A stretch of 56,898 nt of DNA from an uncultured Clostridia bacterium. GTDB taxonomy: Bacteria; Bacillota; Clostridia; Oscillospirales; Butyricicoccaceae. Both the position numbers and the translations under genes were made by a program. How positions within the stretch are numbered: position 1 is the first letter of the stretch; each line of letters starts with the position of its first letter. Below, piece by piece: positions 7,182 to 15,195 of this stretch. The notes beneath the pieces are model-generated. The model searched no databases. It was not told the DNA's origin and was given only the letters and a program-made list of their open reading frames with translations. The stretch spans positions 1-56,898 of the forward strand of contig CAMEZQ010000008.1 in assembly GCA_945947915.1 (NCBI GenBank), written 5' to 3'.

Positions 7182-8864
7182 TCACTGGCCCCGCCGTTCA
7201 CCGCCGCCGGGCGCTCCCTGACCGCCGCCCATGGGGCCATTGTTGAGCATGGTCTCAAAGAGCGACGTGGTGGCCGTGCTGACAGCCACGCGGTCGCCTT
7301 CGCTCAGGCCGCTGGTGATCTCGATATAATCGTCGTCGGAACGGCCCACTTCCACCTGGACCTGCCGGTAGCCGGCGGGAATGCCGTTTTCGGCGTCGCC
7401 CGTACTTTCGGGATCGGCCACCAGCACCGTGTTGCCGCGGCTGACGGCGCTGACCGGCACGGTCAGCACGTCCTGCGCCTCCTCCAGAATGATCTCGGCC
7501 GTGACGTTCATGCCGGGCAGCAGATCGCCGTATTCCTCCAGAATGACCCGCACGGGATAGCTGGTGACCCCCGACAGAACGTTGCCGTTGATGCCGATGC
7601 GGTCGATATATCCCTCAAAGGTCTGGCCCGAAACGGCGTCGGCTTCGATGCGCACCTTCTGGCCCACCTGGATATCCCGGATATACAGCTCGTCGATATT
7701 GAGGGTCAGCGTCAGATAGGACATATCGTAAATGACGGCCAGCGCCGACGCCGATGTATTGTCCAGCGTGTCGCCGGTCTTATAGTTCTTTTCCACCACC
7801 GTGCCGGAGATGGGGGCCGTGATGGTGTAATTGTCCAGGATGTCCCGGGCATTCTCCAGCGAGATCTCCGAAGCCCGCAGGTTGAGGGAGGCGCTTTCGA
7901 TCTGCCGCTGGGCGCTGTCGCTGTCGATGGTCAGCAGCGCCTGGTCACGCGCCACCCACTGGCCTTCACTGACATAGACCTGCCCCACCGTGCCGGCCGC
8001 GCCGGCGTAAACGGCCGAGGCGGCCTGCTCGGCAAAGGTCCCCGTGCCGGCGCAGACAGCCGATCCCACCGACGCCGTGGCCGCCGCACCGCCCGCGATG
8101 CCGCCGGGATTGCGCACCGTGATCTCCACGGTGCAGGTCAGGATGCCGCCGCTGCCCACCTGGGCCGTGCCGGATACCTTGCTGACCGTGCCGGCCAGCT
8201 GCTCGCCGGTGTCGGCCATGGTCACCCGGGCCGCCATGCCGGCTGTGAGCACGGCGGCGTCGCTCTGATGGAAGGGCACCGACAGGACCATGGTGTCGCT
8301 GTCGCGGATCTCGGCCAGCAGCATGCCGGCCGTCACCTCGTCGCCGGCTTCCACATACAGCCTGGCCACCCGGCCGGCCGAATTGGCCTTGGGCGCCAGT
8401 CCGTCGAGGGAATCGACGACGTTTTCATAAGACAGGCTGGCATTCTGCAGCGAGAGCTCGGCCTGTTCGATGGAACGCTGGGCGTCGGAGGGATCGATCT
8501 GGAAAAGCAGGTCGTCCTTACTGACATAATCGCCCTCTTCAAAATCGGCCGACAGGATATCTCCCTGCACCAGCGCGATGATATTATACGAATCGGCCGG
8601 CTGTAAAGCGCCGCTGCCGCTGACCGACACGGTCAGATCCCGCCGTTCAGCAGTAAAATCACGATAGCCGGTATCGATCTCCCGCTTGGCCGTCAAGAAC
8701 GGCCGCACGACGAACCAGCCCACAACCGCCGCCAGCACCAGCACCGCCAGCACCAGCTTTCTGCGTTTTTTCTTTTTTTCACCCGAAACCATCTCTGCCA
8801 GCCGCGCGTCGGCTGCCGCGTCTTTTTCCACTTCGGCGGGGATCGGGGTTTTGGTCTCTGCCAT
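7182..8864 (-). CDS. HlyD/MacA-like efflux adaptor protein
   Basis: 560 aa, longer than the roughly 400 aa norm. It has a cytoplasmic N-terminus, one membrane helix (residues about 40-60, LVLAVLVLAAVVGWFVV) and an extracellular part. Two lipoyl-type/coiled-coil units are visible. The first is near residues 90-180 (GDILSADFEEGDYVSKDDLL, then IEQAELSLQNASLSYENV). The second is near 285-370 (GTVGQVYVSEGQWVARDQAL, then IESASLNLRASEISLENA). A beta-barrel domain and a Gly-rich C-terminus follow. The start at 8864 is chosen because GGAAAGG lies nine bases before it, whereas the ATG at 8873 touches that site. It is the first gene of the four-gene efflux operon. Confidence 0.92.
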   Translation of the reverse strand: MAETKTPIPAEVEKDAAADARLAEMVSGEKKKKRRKLVLAVLVLAAVVGWFVVRPFLTAKREIDTGYRDFTAERRDLTVSVSGSGALQPADSYNIIALVQGDILSADFEEGDYVSKDDLLFQIDPSDAQRSIEQAELSLQNASLSYENVVDSLDGLAPKANSAGRVARLYVEAGDEVTAGMLLAEIRDSDTMVLSVPFHQSDAAVLTAGMAARVTMADTGEQLAGTVSKVSGTAQVGSGGILTCTVEITVRNPGGIAGGAAATASVGSAVCAGTGTFAEQAASAVYAGAAGTVGQVYVSEGQWVARDQALLTIDSDSAQRQIESASLNLRASEISLENARDILDNYTITAPISGTVVEKNYKTGDTLDNTSASALAVIYDMSYLTLTLNIDELYIRDIQVGQKVRIEADAVSGQTFEGYIDRIGINGNVLSGVTSYPVRVILEEYGDLLPGMNVTAEIILEEAQDVLTVPVSAVSRGNTVLVADPESTGDAENGIPAGYRQVQVEVGRSDDDYIEITSGLSEGDRVAVSTATTSLFETMLNNGPMGGGQGAPGGGERRGQ

Positions 8865-8903
8865 TTGCTTCATCCTTTCCAAAAACAGGTTATCACCACC
8901 CTC

Positions 8904-8931
8904 ATTTTACACTTTCCAAAATGGGTGTCAA
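8904..8931 (-). promoter_or_regulatory. Promoter of the efflux operon
   Basis: Minus-strand -35 TTGACA (8926-8931), 16-base spacer, -10 TAAAAT (8904-8909) preceded by TG. It drives the adaptor gene that starts at 8864. Confidence 0.7.
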
Positions 8932-8967
8932 CAAAATCGCCCCATTGTTTAATCTTTTATTACAATT

Positions 8968-8980
8968 CAACACGGTGTCG
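8968..8980. promoter_or_regulatory. Operator candidate 1 for the TetR-type regulator
   Basis: CAACACGGTGTCG contains the perfect palindrome ACAC-N-GTGT. It lies about 37 bases upstream of the efflux operon -35. The second copy at 9054-9066 is its reverse complement apart from the central base. Confidence 0.55.
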
Positions 8981-9046
8981 CATATAAATATTTTCAAGAA
9001 CCGCTGTTTTCTCCTGTTTCTAGGAAAAGAGTCGATCCGGGCTTTA

Positions 9047-9075
9047 TTGAACACGACACAGTGTTGTGCTATAAT
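9047..9075 (+). promoter_or_regulatory. Promoter of the TetR-type regulator gene with embedded operator 2
   Basis: -35 TTGAAC (9047-9052), exact 17-base spacer, -10 TATAAT (9070-9075). The spacer carries CGACACAGTGTTG (9054-9066), the second ACAC-N-GTGT site. A repressor bound there would block RNA polymerase, so autoregulation is likely. Confidence 0.75.
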
Positions 9076-9127
9076 ACGCAGGAACGCAGACACATCATTT
9101 CATATTTTCCCGTAAGGAGGTCCGTTC

Positions 9128-9697
9128 ATGTCTCCGAAAGCCAACGGCGCACGCCGCCGCATTGTCGACGCCTTCTGGTCCCTCTGCACCCAAAAGCGCC
9201 CCGATCAGATCACGGTGCGTGAGGTCGCGCAGGCGGCCGGCTGCAACCGCGCCACCTTCTATCTCTATTTCAAAGACCTGCGCCAGCTGCTCGACGAGGA
9301 AGAGGCGGAACTGCTGGAAAACCACCGCCGGCTGCTGGATCTGCTGTCCAACAGCCTGCCCCGCCTGGACCCCACCGACGTGGTCAAGCTGTTCACCTAT
9401 TCGGGCGGCAGCGGCGATGGCCCCGATCCCCGCATCGCGCTGCTGGCCGGGCCGGTCGGCGACCCGGCCTTTCGCGAAAATATCAAGCACACCATGAAGC
9501 TGTTCCTGCGCCCCCATCTGCGGGATACCGGCCCCTACGCCGAATATACGCTGGAATACCTCTGCGCCGGCCTGCTTTCGGTCCTGGGCATGCACATGCA
9601 GCAGACCCAGGCGCCGCCCGACGCCGCCTTTCTCACCTATCTCGTCCACCTGATCTCCGACAGCCTGGGCTGCACCGGGCAGCGCGGAGAAGCATAG
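9128..9697 (+). CDS. TetR/AcrR family transcriptional regulator
   Basis: 189 aa. The N-terminal helix-turn-helix is clear at residues about 10-55: QITVREVAQAAGCNRATFYLYFKDLRQLL in outline. The C-terminal ligand-binding domain is diverged, as usual. The ATG follows a strong AAGGAGG site. It is divergent from the efflux operon, with two matching palindromes in the intergenic space, so it most likely represses both that operon and itself until an effector is exported. Confidence 0.92.
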   Translation: MSPKANGARRRIVDAFWSLCTQKRPDQITVREVAQAAGCNRATFYLYFKDLRQLLDEEEAELLENHRRLLDLLSNSLPRLDPTDVVKLFTYSGGSGDGPDPRIALLAGPVGDPAFRENIKHTMKLFLRPHLRDTGPYAEYTLEYLCAGLLSVLGMHMQQTQAPPDAAFLTYLVHLISDSLGCTGQRGEA

Positions 9698-9701
9698 AAA
9701 A

Positions 9702-9731
9702 ACCCGTCGGGCGCCGCGGCGCCCGACGGGT
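9702..9731. terminator. Terminator between convergent genes
   Basis: Perfect 14-bp GC-rich arms (ACCCGTCGGGCGCC and its complement) around a two-base loop. The T run is on the minus strand, so it primarily ends the activase operon; it may also stop regulator transcripts. Confidence 0.75.
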
Positions 9732-9755
9732 CTCTGCATATCAGATATCTTTTAT

Positions 9756-10514
9756 TTATTTAATGAACCGGTGGCCGATGATAGCAGCGCCGATGGCACC
9801 GCAAAGCTGGCCGTAGGGGTGGGTGACGACCGGACGGCCCAAAGCCTTTTCCAGATTGCTCCGGAAGACCTCAAAGCGGGCCAGGCCGCCGCTGAAGAAG
9901 ACGCTGCCCTCCATGGGCAGGCGGGAGGAGAAGGTGGCCGTGCGGCGGCAGATGGAACGGATGACGCCCAGCGCGATATCATCCCGTGCCACGTCCTGGG
10001 CCAGCAGGCTGATGATCTCGCTTTCGGCAAAAACGGTGCACATACTGGTGATCTCCACCGTCGGGCCCTTGGGGGCGAACTTGTCCAGATCCTCCGGCGA
10101 GCACTCCAGGATGCGGCACATCATTTCGATGAACCGGCCGGTGCCGGCGGCACATTTATCGTTCATCAGAAAATCCGACACGTTTCCGTCCCGGTCAAGC
10201 AGGATGGCCTTGCTGTCCTGGCCGCCGATGTCGATGACACCACCCACCGAGCCGCCCAGGAAATGGGCGCCCTTGGCGTGGCAGGTGATCTCGGTGATCT
10301 TCTTGTTGCTCTCGGGCAGCAGCTCACGGCCGTAACCGGTGGTGACCACATAGCCGACCTCGGGGCTGTGCAGGCGCTCATAGACCTCGTGCATGCGCAG
10401 AGCCGGACGGGCACTGGTGGCCACCAGGCAAGAGTCGACCACCCTTTCGCCGTCAAACAGCACGCCCTTGACGGTGGTCGAGCCGCAGTCGATGCCTAAA
10501 CTCAGCTTGGCCAT
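9756..10514 (-). CDS. Acyl-CoA dehydratase-type activase (HgdC/BadF/BcrA family ATPase)
   Basis: 252 aa. ASKHA-fold ATPase with GIDCGSTTVKG at residues 6-16 and DIGGQDSKA near 96. The two cysteines that hold the dimer-bridging [4Fe-4S] cluster are in DKCAAGTG and SMCTVFAESE. Such proteins drive ATP-dependent injection of low-potential electrons into a partner reductase. It begins three bases after the stop of the double-cubane-type reductase, so that protein is the obvious partner. The family also contains activases for 2-hydroxyglutaryl-CoA and benzoyl-CoA reductases, but no such partner is seen here. Confidence 0.92.
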   Translation of the reverse strand: MAKLSLGIDCGSTTVKGVLFDGERVVDSCLVATSARPALRMHEVYERLHSPEVGYVVTTGYGRELLPESNKKITEITCHAKGAHFLGGSVGGVIDIGGQDSKAILLDRDGNVSDFLMNDKCAAGTGRFIEMMCRILECSPEDLDKFAPKGPTVEITSMCTVFAESEIISLLAQDVARDDIALGVIRSICRRTATFSSRLPMEGSVFFSGGLARFEVFRSNLEKALGRPVVTHPYGQLCGAIGAAIIGHRFIK

Positions 10515-10517
10515 GGC

Positions 10518-11666
10518 TTAAAGCATCTCGATGAAGGCGCCGATACGGGTGTTGACCTGGCCGGCGTCGGCATCGGAATAGTCGGTCTCCATGAACATAT
10601 AGGGGATATTGCGTTCCTCGGTGACGAACTTCTTGATCTTGTAGGATTCGACGTTGAAGGTGTGGCAGGCCTGCAGCACGACCTCGATGACGCCGTCGAC
10701 CTTGTATTCGTCCAGCAGACGGTCCATCAGCTTGATGCGGCCGGGGTTGGGCGACATGCAGGAGCAGGGGATGTTGATGTATCTTCTGGCCAGAGCGTCG
10801 TAGACATCGGGATTGTCCTCGTCGACCAGCTCGTCCACCGAACGGGCGCCGCCGCAGTTCTCATAGCAGACGACCACGCCGCCGTTGTTCTCGATGGCCT
10901 CGACCACCTTGCGCATGGAAACGCCGATGGGCGAACCGGTGACCAGAATACGCTTGCGGCCCTTGTATTTTTCGGGATCGTATTCGTCGATGACTCTCTG
11001 GGTCGTTTCGCGGATCTGCTTGGTAGCTTCCTCGATATCGAAACGGAACTGGACGCCGTCGAGCACGCGGTGGATCTCCAGGCCGCCGCGGGGAGGCGGA
11101 TCCATCTTCTGCAGGCCGTAGAATTCCTTCAGGGCCTTGCGCTGCTCGTTGTAGACATGAATGGCGTGGCGGATCTGATCCTCGGTGATGGTGGTCTCAA
11201 ACTGCTCCTCCAGCACTTCCTTAAAGCGGATCAGCTCGCTGCGGAACAGGGCGATGCCGTTCTCGCTCTGGCGGTTGGGCAGCTCGATGACGTGGACATT
11301 CTTGAACTCGCCCAGCATCTCGTACATCTTCTTCTTGCCGTCGCAGGTGGTCTCGCCGACGATCAGGTCGGAGAAGTAGAAGTAGGGGCACTTGTCGGTC
11401 TTGGCAAAGCCGTAGCTGGCCTTGATCAGCGGGCAGAGGTTGCGGGGCAGATCCTTTTCGGCCTCGGGGATGGTCTCGCCGGTCTGGGAGCACAGACCGA
11501 CCATAATGCCGCCCATGGCATAGGGGATCTCCTTGGGCAGATAGGTGCAGAAGCCGCCGATGAAGGGAATGCCCTTCTGCTTGCACTCATAAGCCGCCAT
11601 AAACGACTTCTTGCGCTGCTCGGAAAACTCCTCAAAAATAGCGGGCAGATCTTTGATCAGTTCCAT
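10518..11666 (-). CDS. Double-cubane-cluster-type anaerobic reductase (HgdB superfamily)
   Basis: 382 aa single-chain member of the 2-hydroxyacyl-CoA dehydratase D-component superfamily. Cysteines that can bind clusters are conserved in context: [50 protein letters not shown] and LQACHTFN. The single subunit plus the adjacent activase fits the double-cubane cluster protein family rather than the two-subunit dehydratases. Members can reduce small molecules such as acetylene in vitro, but the physiological substrate is unknown. It starts at an ATG after AAGGAG, and an excellent promoter lies about 50 bases upstream of the ATG. Confidence 0.88.
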   Translation of the reverse strand: MELIKDLPAIFEEFSEQRKKSFMAAYECKQKGIPFIGGFCTYLPKEIPYAMGGIMVGLCSQTGETIPEAEKDLPRNLCPLIKASYGFAKTDKCPYFYFSDLIVGETTCDGKKKMYEMLGEFKNVHVIELPNRQSENGIALFRSELIRFKEVLEEQFETTITEDQIRHAIHVYNEQRKALKEFYGLQKMDPPPRGGLEIHRVLDGVQFRFDIEEATKQIRETTQRVIDEYDPEKYKGRKRILVTGSPIGVSMRKVVEAIENNGGVVVCYENCGGARSVDELVDEDNPDVYDALARRYINIPCSCMSPNPGRIKLMDRLLDEYKVDGVIEVVLQACHTFNVESYKIKKFVTEERNIPYMFMETDYSDADAGQVNTRIGAFIEML

Positions 11667-11712
11667 ATCGTTTTCTCCTTGAAAACAAAATTTTTAACCA
11701 TACTTATTTTAT

Positions 11713-11741
11713 TGTATACCAGCAGGGAAATCAAATTGCAA
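11713..11741 (-). promoter_or_regulatory. Promoter of the double-cubane reductase-activase operon
   Basis: Minus-strand -35 TTGCAA (11736-11741), 17-base spacer, -10 TATACA (11713-11718). Confidence 0.7.
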
Positions 11742-11781
11742 TTATCAATATTTTTCGACGCAGTTATTTGATTTATAAATG

Positions 11782-11807
11782 AAAAGGCGCCTATCGAGGC
11801 GCCTTTT
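11782..11807. terminator. Terminator of the copper operon
   Basis: Arms AAAAGGCGCCT and AGGCGCCTTTT around a four-base loop, directly after the csoR-like stop codon. T runs occur on both strands. Confidence 0.85.
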
Positions 11808-11811
11808 CTTT

Positions 11812-12072
11812 TTACATCAGTTTTTCCAGCAGGCGGAGCATCTCGTCGATCTTCTCCTCCCGTTCTTCATCGGTCTGTGCCTCCCGGACGCAGCCGCACA
11901 CATGGGCCTTGACGATCTCCCGGTTGGCCCGCTTGAGCACGTTCTGGGCGGCCATCACCTGATTGGAGATGTCCATGCAGTACCGGTCCTCCTCCACCAT
12001 GCGGATGACGCCGTCGATCTGTCCTGCCGCCGTCCGCAAAAGGCGCAGGACCTTGGCTTTGTCGGCTCTCAT
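11812..12072 (-). CDS. csoR: CsoR-family metal-sensing transcriptional repressor
   Basis: 86 aa all-helical protein of the CsoR/RcnR family. The copper triad Cys-His-Cys is visible as Cys32 (YCMDIS) and the HxxxC of HVCGCV (His57 and Cys61). CsoR releases its DNA when Cu(I) binds. The ATG overlaps the copA stop by four bases (ATGA), so the repressor is made together with the pump it controls. A matching palindromic operator lies at the start of the operon (14712-14728). The copper assignment is well supported by the copA context. Confidence 0.92.
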   Translation of the reverse strand: MRADKAKVLRLLRTAAGQIDGVIRMVEEDRYCMDISNQVMAAQNVLKRANREIVKAHVCGCVREAQTDEEREEKIDEMLRLLEKLM

Positions 12073-12275
12073 GCGATGGAGGTGACTTCGTAGCCGGCGT
12101 CGGTGACGGCCTGCCGCAGCGCTTCATCGGAAACCGCGCCCGTCAGCGTGACGGCAGCGGTTCCGGCCTCCAGATCCACGACGGCGGTCACGCCCTCCAG
12201 CGCGTTGAGGGCCTTTTCCACACGGGCCTGGCAATGGGAGCACATCATGCCTTCGATCTTGATGGTTTTTGTCAT
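12069..12275 (-). CDS. Possible internally initiated CopZ-like copper chaperone
   Basis: In-frame internal start in copA. ATG at 12275 is preceded by AAGGAG with eight-base spacing. The resulting 68-residue protein would be a complete CopZ-type chaperone fold: TKTIKIEGMMCSHCQARVEK, then the ferredoxin-like heavy-metal domain to the end. CopZ delivers Cu(I) to CopA and CsoR. Whether the ribosome really starts here is unproven; the alternative is that the site is a relic of a formerly separate copZ gene fused to copA. Confidence 0.4.
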   Translation of the reverse strand: MTKTIKIEGMMCSHCQARVEKALNALEGVTAVVDLEAGTAAVTLTGAVSDEALRQAVTDAGYEVTSIA

Positions 12276-14660
12276 TTCAATTTCTCCTTTTCTTTCTTTT
12301 TCTTCTGTATCGTCCAAATGATCTCTGCCGTCTGCGTGGTCCCCGTCCGCTTCCGCTCCTTCCGTCCGGGGCGCGGCCGCGGAGGCAGGCGCCGGTTCGG
12401 GCCGGAAGAAATTGAGCCGCAGGGCGTTGCTGACGACACAGACCGACGAAAGGCTCATGGCGGCGGCGCCAAACATGGGGGTCAGCCGGATGCCGAAGGG
12501 GCCGTAGAGCAGGCCGGCCGCCAGCGGGATGCCCACGGAATTGTAAAAGAAGGCCCAGAACAGATTCTGCTTGATGTTGCGGATGACCGACCGGCTGAGC
12601 CGGTAGGCCGTCACGGCGTCCAGCAAGTCGCTTTTCATCAGCACCACGTCGGCGCTTTCGATGGCCACGTCAGTGCCGGCGCCGATGGCCACGCCCACGT
12701 CGGCACGCACCAGGGCCGGCGCGTCGTTGATGCCGTCGCCCACCATGGCCACCCGGCGTCCCTGTTCCTGCAGGGCGCGGATCTCTTTTTCCTTATCGCC
12801 GGGCAGAACTTCGGCAATGGTGCGGGTGATACCCAGCTGCCGGCCGATGGCGGCGGCCGTCACCCGGTTGTCGCCGGTCAGCATGACCACCTCCAGCCCC
12901 AGCGCCCGCATCCGGTCGATGGCGGCGCGGGAATGGGGCTTGACCACATCGGCCGCCGCGATCAGGCCCAGCACCCGGCCTTCACGGGCAAAATACAGCG
13001 GCGTCTTTCCCTCGGCCGCCAGCCTCTCGGCCTCGGCCTCCAGACCACCCGGCGCCGCGCCGATGGACTCCATCAGACGGCGGTTGCCGCCGTAATACTT
13101 CTCGCCGTCGACCACGCCGGCGATGCCCATGCCCTCCAGAGTCTCAAAGGCCGTGCACTCGGGCACCCGAATGCCCATTTCCCGTGCCCGGTCGAGGATG
13201 GCGTCGGCCAGCGGATGCTGGCTGGGCTTTTCCAGCGCGGCAGCCACGGTCAGCAGCGCCCGCTCCCCCTCCGGCGCGCAGACGTCGGTCACCTGCGGCC
13301 GGCCCTCGGTGACCGTGCCGGTCTTGTCCAGCACGACGGTGTCGATGCCGTGCAGGGTCTCCAGCGCGGCGGCGTTCTTGATGAGGATGCCGCTTTTGGC
13401 GCCGACGCCGGTACCCACCATAATGGCCACCGGCGTGGCCAGGCCCAGCGCGCAGGGGCAGGAGATGACCAGCACCGAAATGGCGCAGGAGAGGGCGAAC
13501 TCGACGCCCCTGCCGGCCAGCAGCCATCCGATGCCGGTCAGCGCGGCGATGGCCATGACGGTGGGCACAAAGATGCCGGCCACCCGATCGGCCAGCTTGG
13601 CAATGGGGGCTTTGGAGGCGCTGGCCTCCTCCACCAGGGCGACGATCTGGGCCAGGGTGGTGTCCTGCCCGACCCGGGTGGCCCGGAATTTGAAAAATCC
13701 GTTTTTGTTGATGGTGGCGGCGATGGCCGTGTCGCCCGGCTTTTTCTCCACCGGGATGCTCTCGCCGGTGATGGCCGATTCATCGACCTGCGACCGCCCC
13801 TCCAGAATGACGCCGTCCACCGGGATGCTCTGCCCCGGACGGATGATCACGATGTCGCCGACCGCCACCTCCTGCGCCGGGATGGTGACTTCCGTCCCAT
13901 CCCGTTCGACGGTGGCCGTCTTGGGCGCCAGATCGAGCAGCTTGGAGATGGCGTCCTTGGCCTTCCCCTTGCTCTTTTCCTCCATATACTTGCCGATGCC
14001 CACCAGGGTGACGATCATGGCGGCGCTCTCGAAATAGAGATCCATGTGGTACTGATGCACCACGTCCATATCACCGGCCCCCAGGCCCCAGCTCATGCGG
14101 TAGATGGCAAAGATGCCGTAGACCAGCGCCGCCGAAGCGCCCACGGCGATCAGGCTGTCCATATTGGGCGCGCCGGAAAAGAGCCGCTTGTAGCCGTTGG
14201 TGAAATAGTGTCCGTTGAGGATCAGAATGGGAATGGTGATCAGAAACTGGGTAAAGGCAAAGGATACGGCGTTGCCCATGCCCGACAGAAACCCGGGCAG
14301 CGGCAGCCCCAGCATGCTGCCCATGGAAACATACATCAGCGGCACCAGCAGGCCGATGGACCAGAAAAGCCGCGTGCGCGTGGCCTTCAGGTGGCGCGCC
14401 TCCTCGTCCTTCCCGGCACTGTCCCGGGCGGCCGGTGCCTGTTCCGTCCGGCCCTTGACGGCGGCGCCGTAGCCGCTTTTCTCAACGGCGGCGATGATCT
14501 GCCCGTCGCCGGTGCGCTGTTCATCGTATTCCACCGTCATGCTGTTGGTCATCAGACTGACGGCGACGCTCCGGACGCCCTCCAGATGGGACACCGCCTT
14601 CTCCACATGGGCCGAACAGGCCGAACAGGTCATGCCCGTGACCGTAAAACTCTGTTTCAT
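12069..14660 (-). CDS. copA: Copper-exporting P-type ATPase CopA with C-terminal CopZ-like domain
   Basis: 863 aa P1B-type ATPase that pumps Cu(I) out of the cytoplasm. Order: N-terminal heavy-metal domain (GMTCSACSAHVEK, residues 9-21), eight membrane helices with the metal-site motif SCPCALG, actuator TGES, phosphorylation motif DKTGT, the SQHPLA histidine-proline motif and GDGINDAP. After the last helix come a charged linker of about 40 residues and a second metal-binding domain (GMMCSHCQARVEK). This tail is unusual: most CopA proteins carry these domains only at the N-terminus. Within the linker there is an AAGGAG site eight bases before an in-frame ATG at 12275. The main start at 14660 follows GGAGGAA. 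Confidence 0.95.
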   Translation of the reverse strand: MKQSFTVTGMTCSACSAHVEKAVSHLEGVRSVAVSLMTNSMTVEYDEQRTGDGQIIAAVEKSGYGAAVKGRTEQAPAARDSAGKDEEARHLKATRTRLFWSIGLLVPLMYVSMGSMLGLPLPGFLSGMGNAVSFAFTQFLITIPILILNGHYFTNGYKRLFSGAPNMDSLIAVGASAALVYGIFAIYRMSWGLGAGDMDVVHQYHMDLYFESAAMIVTLVGIGKYMEEKSKGKAKDAISKLLDLAPKTATVERDGTEVTIPAQEVAVGDIVIIRPGQSIPVDGVILEGRSQVDESAITGESIPVEKKPGDTAIAATINKNGFFKFRATRVGQDTTLAQIVALVEEASASKAPIAKLADRVAGIFVPTVMAIAALTGIGWLLAGRGVEFALSCAISVLVISCPCALGLATPVAIMVGTGVGAKSGILIKNAAALETLHGIDTVVLDKTGTVTEGRPQVTDVCAPEGERALLTVAAALEKPSQHPLADAILDRAREMGIRVPECTAFETLEGMGIAGVVDGEKYYGGNRRLMESIGAAPGGLEAEAERLAAEGKTPLYFAREGRVLGLIAAADVVKPHSRAAIDRMRALGLEVVMLTGDNRVTAAAIGRQLGITRTIAEVLPGDKEKEIRALQEQGRRVAMVGDGINDAPALVRADVGVAIGAGTDVAIESADVVLMKSDLLDAVTAYRLSRSVIRNIKQNLFWAFFYNSVGIPLAAGLLYGPFGIRLTPMFGAAAMSLSSVCVVSNALRLNFFRPEPAPASAAAPRTEGAEADGDHADGRDHLDDTEEKERKGEIEMTKTIKIEGMMCSHCQARVEKALNALEGVTAVVDLEAGTAAVTLTGAVSDEALRQAVTDAGYEVTSIA

Positions 14661-14711
14661 CGGTTCCTCCTCCAATCGAAGAATGGCCGCCGGCCAAGCT
14701 GCCGGAGACCC

Positions 14712-14728
14712 ACACCCCCCGGGGGTGT
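14712..14728. promoter_or_regulatory. CsoR operator
   Basis: Perfect palindrome ACACCCCC-C-GGGGGTGT, the G/C-tract architecture typical of CsoR boxes. It lies just downstream of the copA -10 element, where bound repressor would block transcription. Confidence 0.75.
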
Positions 14729-14736
14729 CTGGCTTT

Positions 14737-14765
14737 ATCTTACACAAAGAGTTTTTCCCTGTCAA
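14737..14765 (-). promoter_or_regulatory. Promoter of the copA-csoR operon
   Basis: Minus-strand -35 TTGACA (14760-14765), 17-base spacer, -10 TAAGAT (14737-14742); the CsoR box follows within ten bases. Confidence 0.8.
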
Positions 14766-14788
14766 GCCCAAGTTACACCAGCTGTTTA

Positions 14789-14817
14789 TTGCATTCTGAA
14801 AAAACCTGTGCTATGAT
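14789..14817 (+). promoter_or_regulatory. Promoter of the 97-residue unknown gene
   Basis: -35 TTGCAT (14789-14794), 17-base spacer, -10 TATGAT (14812-14817), about 50 bases before the ATG at 14875. Confidence 0.6.
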
Positions 14818-14874
14818 TGATGATAGAAATAAATCTCTGACCATTCAAAGAGAAAAACAATGGAGGCAAACACC

Positions 14875-15168
14875 ATGAAAGTATATGACCGCATCAAGAA
14901 AGTCGAGCTGGATCTGACCAACAAGGAACTAATCGATCTGATGGCCAACCACAACCGCCAGGTGGATCTGATCCTGAACGAGCCCAAGACCGATGCCGAC
15001 GGCTATCTGACCTGGGACGCCGAAAACTGGACGGCCCTGGATCCCAAGCGCTTTATCCGCTGCTATTCGCTGGAAGGCCGCGTTCTGGCCGATTCCACCC
15101 GCCACAACATCTACGATATGGCCGGCTATTTCCTGCCCGAAGAAGCCAAGGAAGTCATCCTGGGCTAA
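14875..15168 (+). CDS. Hypothetical protein, 97 aa
   Basis: I do not recognise the family. The start at 14875 is chosen over an ATG at 14860 because GGAGG lies eight bases before it and overlaps the upstream ATG. The protein is soluble, charged and rich in aromatic residues towards the C-terminus (WDAENWTALDPKRF), with no cysteine pair, signal peptide or membrane segment. It has its own promoter and terminator, so it is a single-gene unit. Codon use matches the neighbouring genes, which supports a real gene. Confidence 0.7.
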   Translation: MKVYDRIKKVELDLTNKELIDLMANHNRQVDLILNEPKTDADGYLTWDAENWTALDPKRFIRCYSLEGRVLADSTRHNIYDMAGYFLPEEAKEVILG

Positions 15169-15195
15169 ACGCCTCAAAGTAAACGTGGACAGTGT

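Noticed and set aside
9756..11666. 2-hydroxyglutaryl-CoA dehydratase of the alternative glutamate pathway
   Set aside because: Only one HgdB-type chain is encoded, with no second subunit, CoA-transferase or 2-hydroxyglutarate dehydrogenase nearby. A double-cubane-type protein fits better.
12234..14816. An 860-codon plus-strand open frame opposite copA
   Set aside because: Same pattern: a stop-free antisense frame rich in Gly, His, Asp and Gln, without a start signal or recognisable domain.
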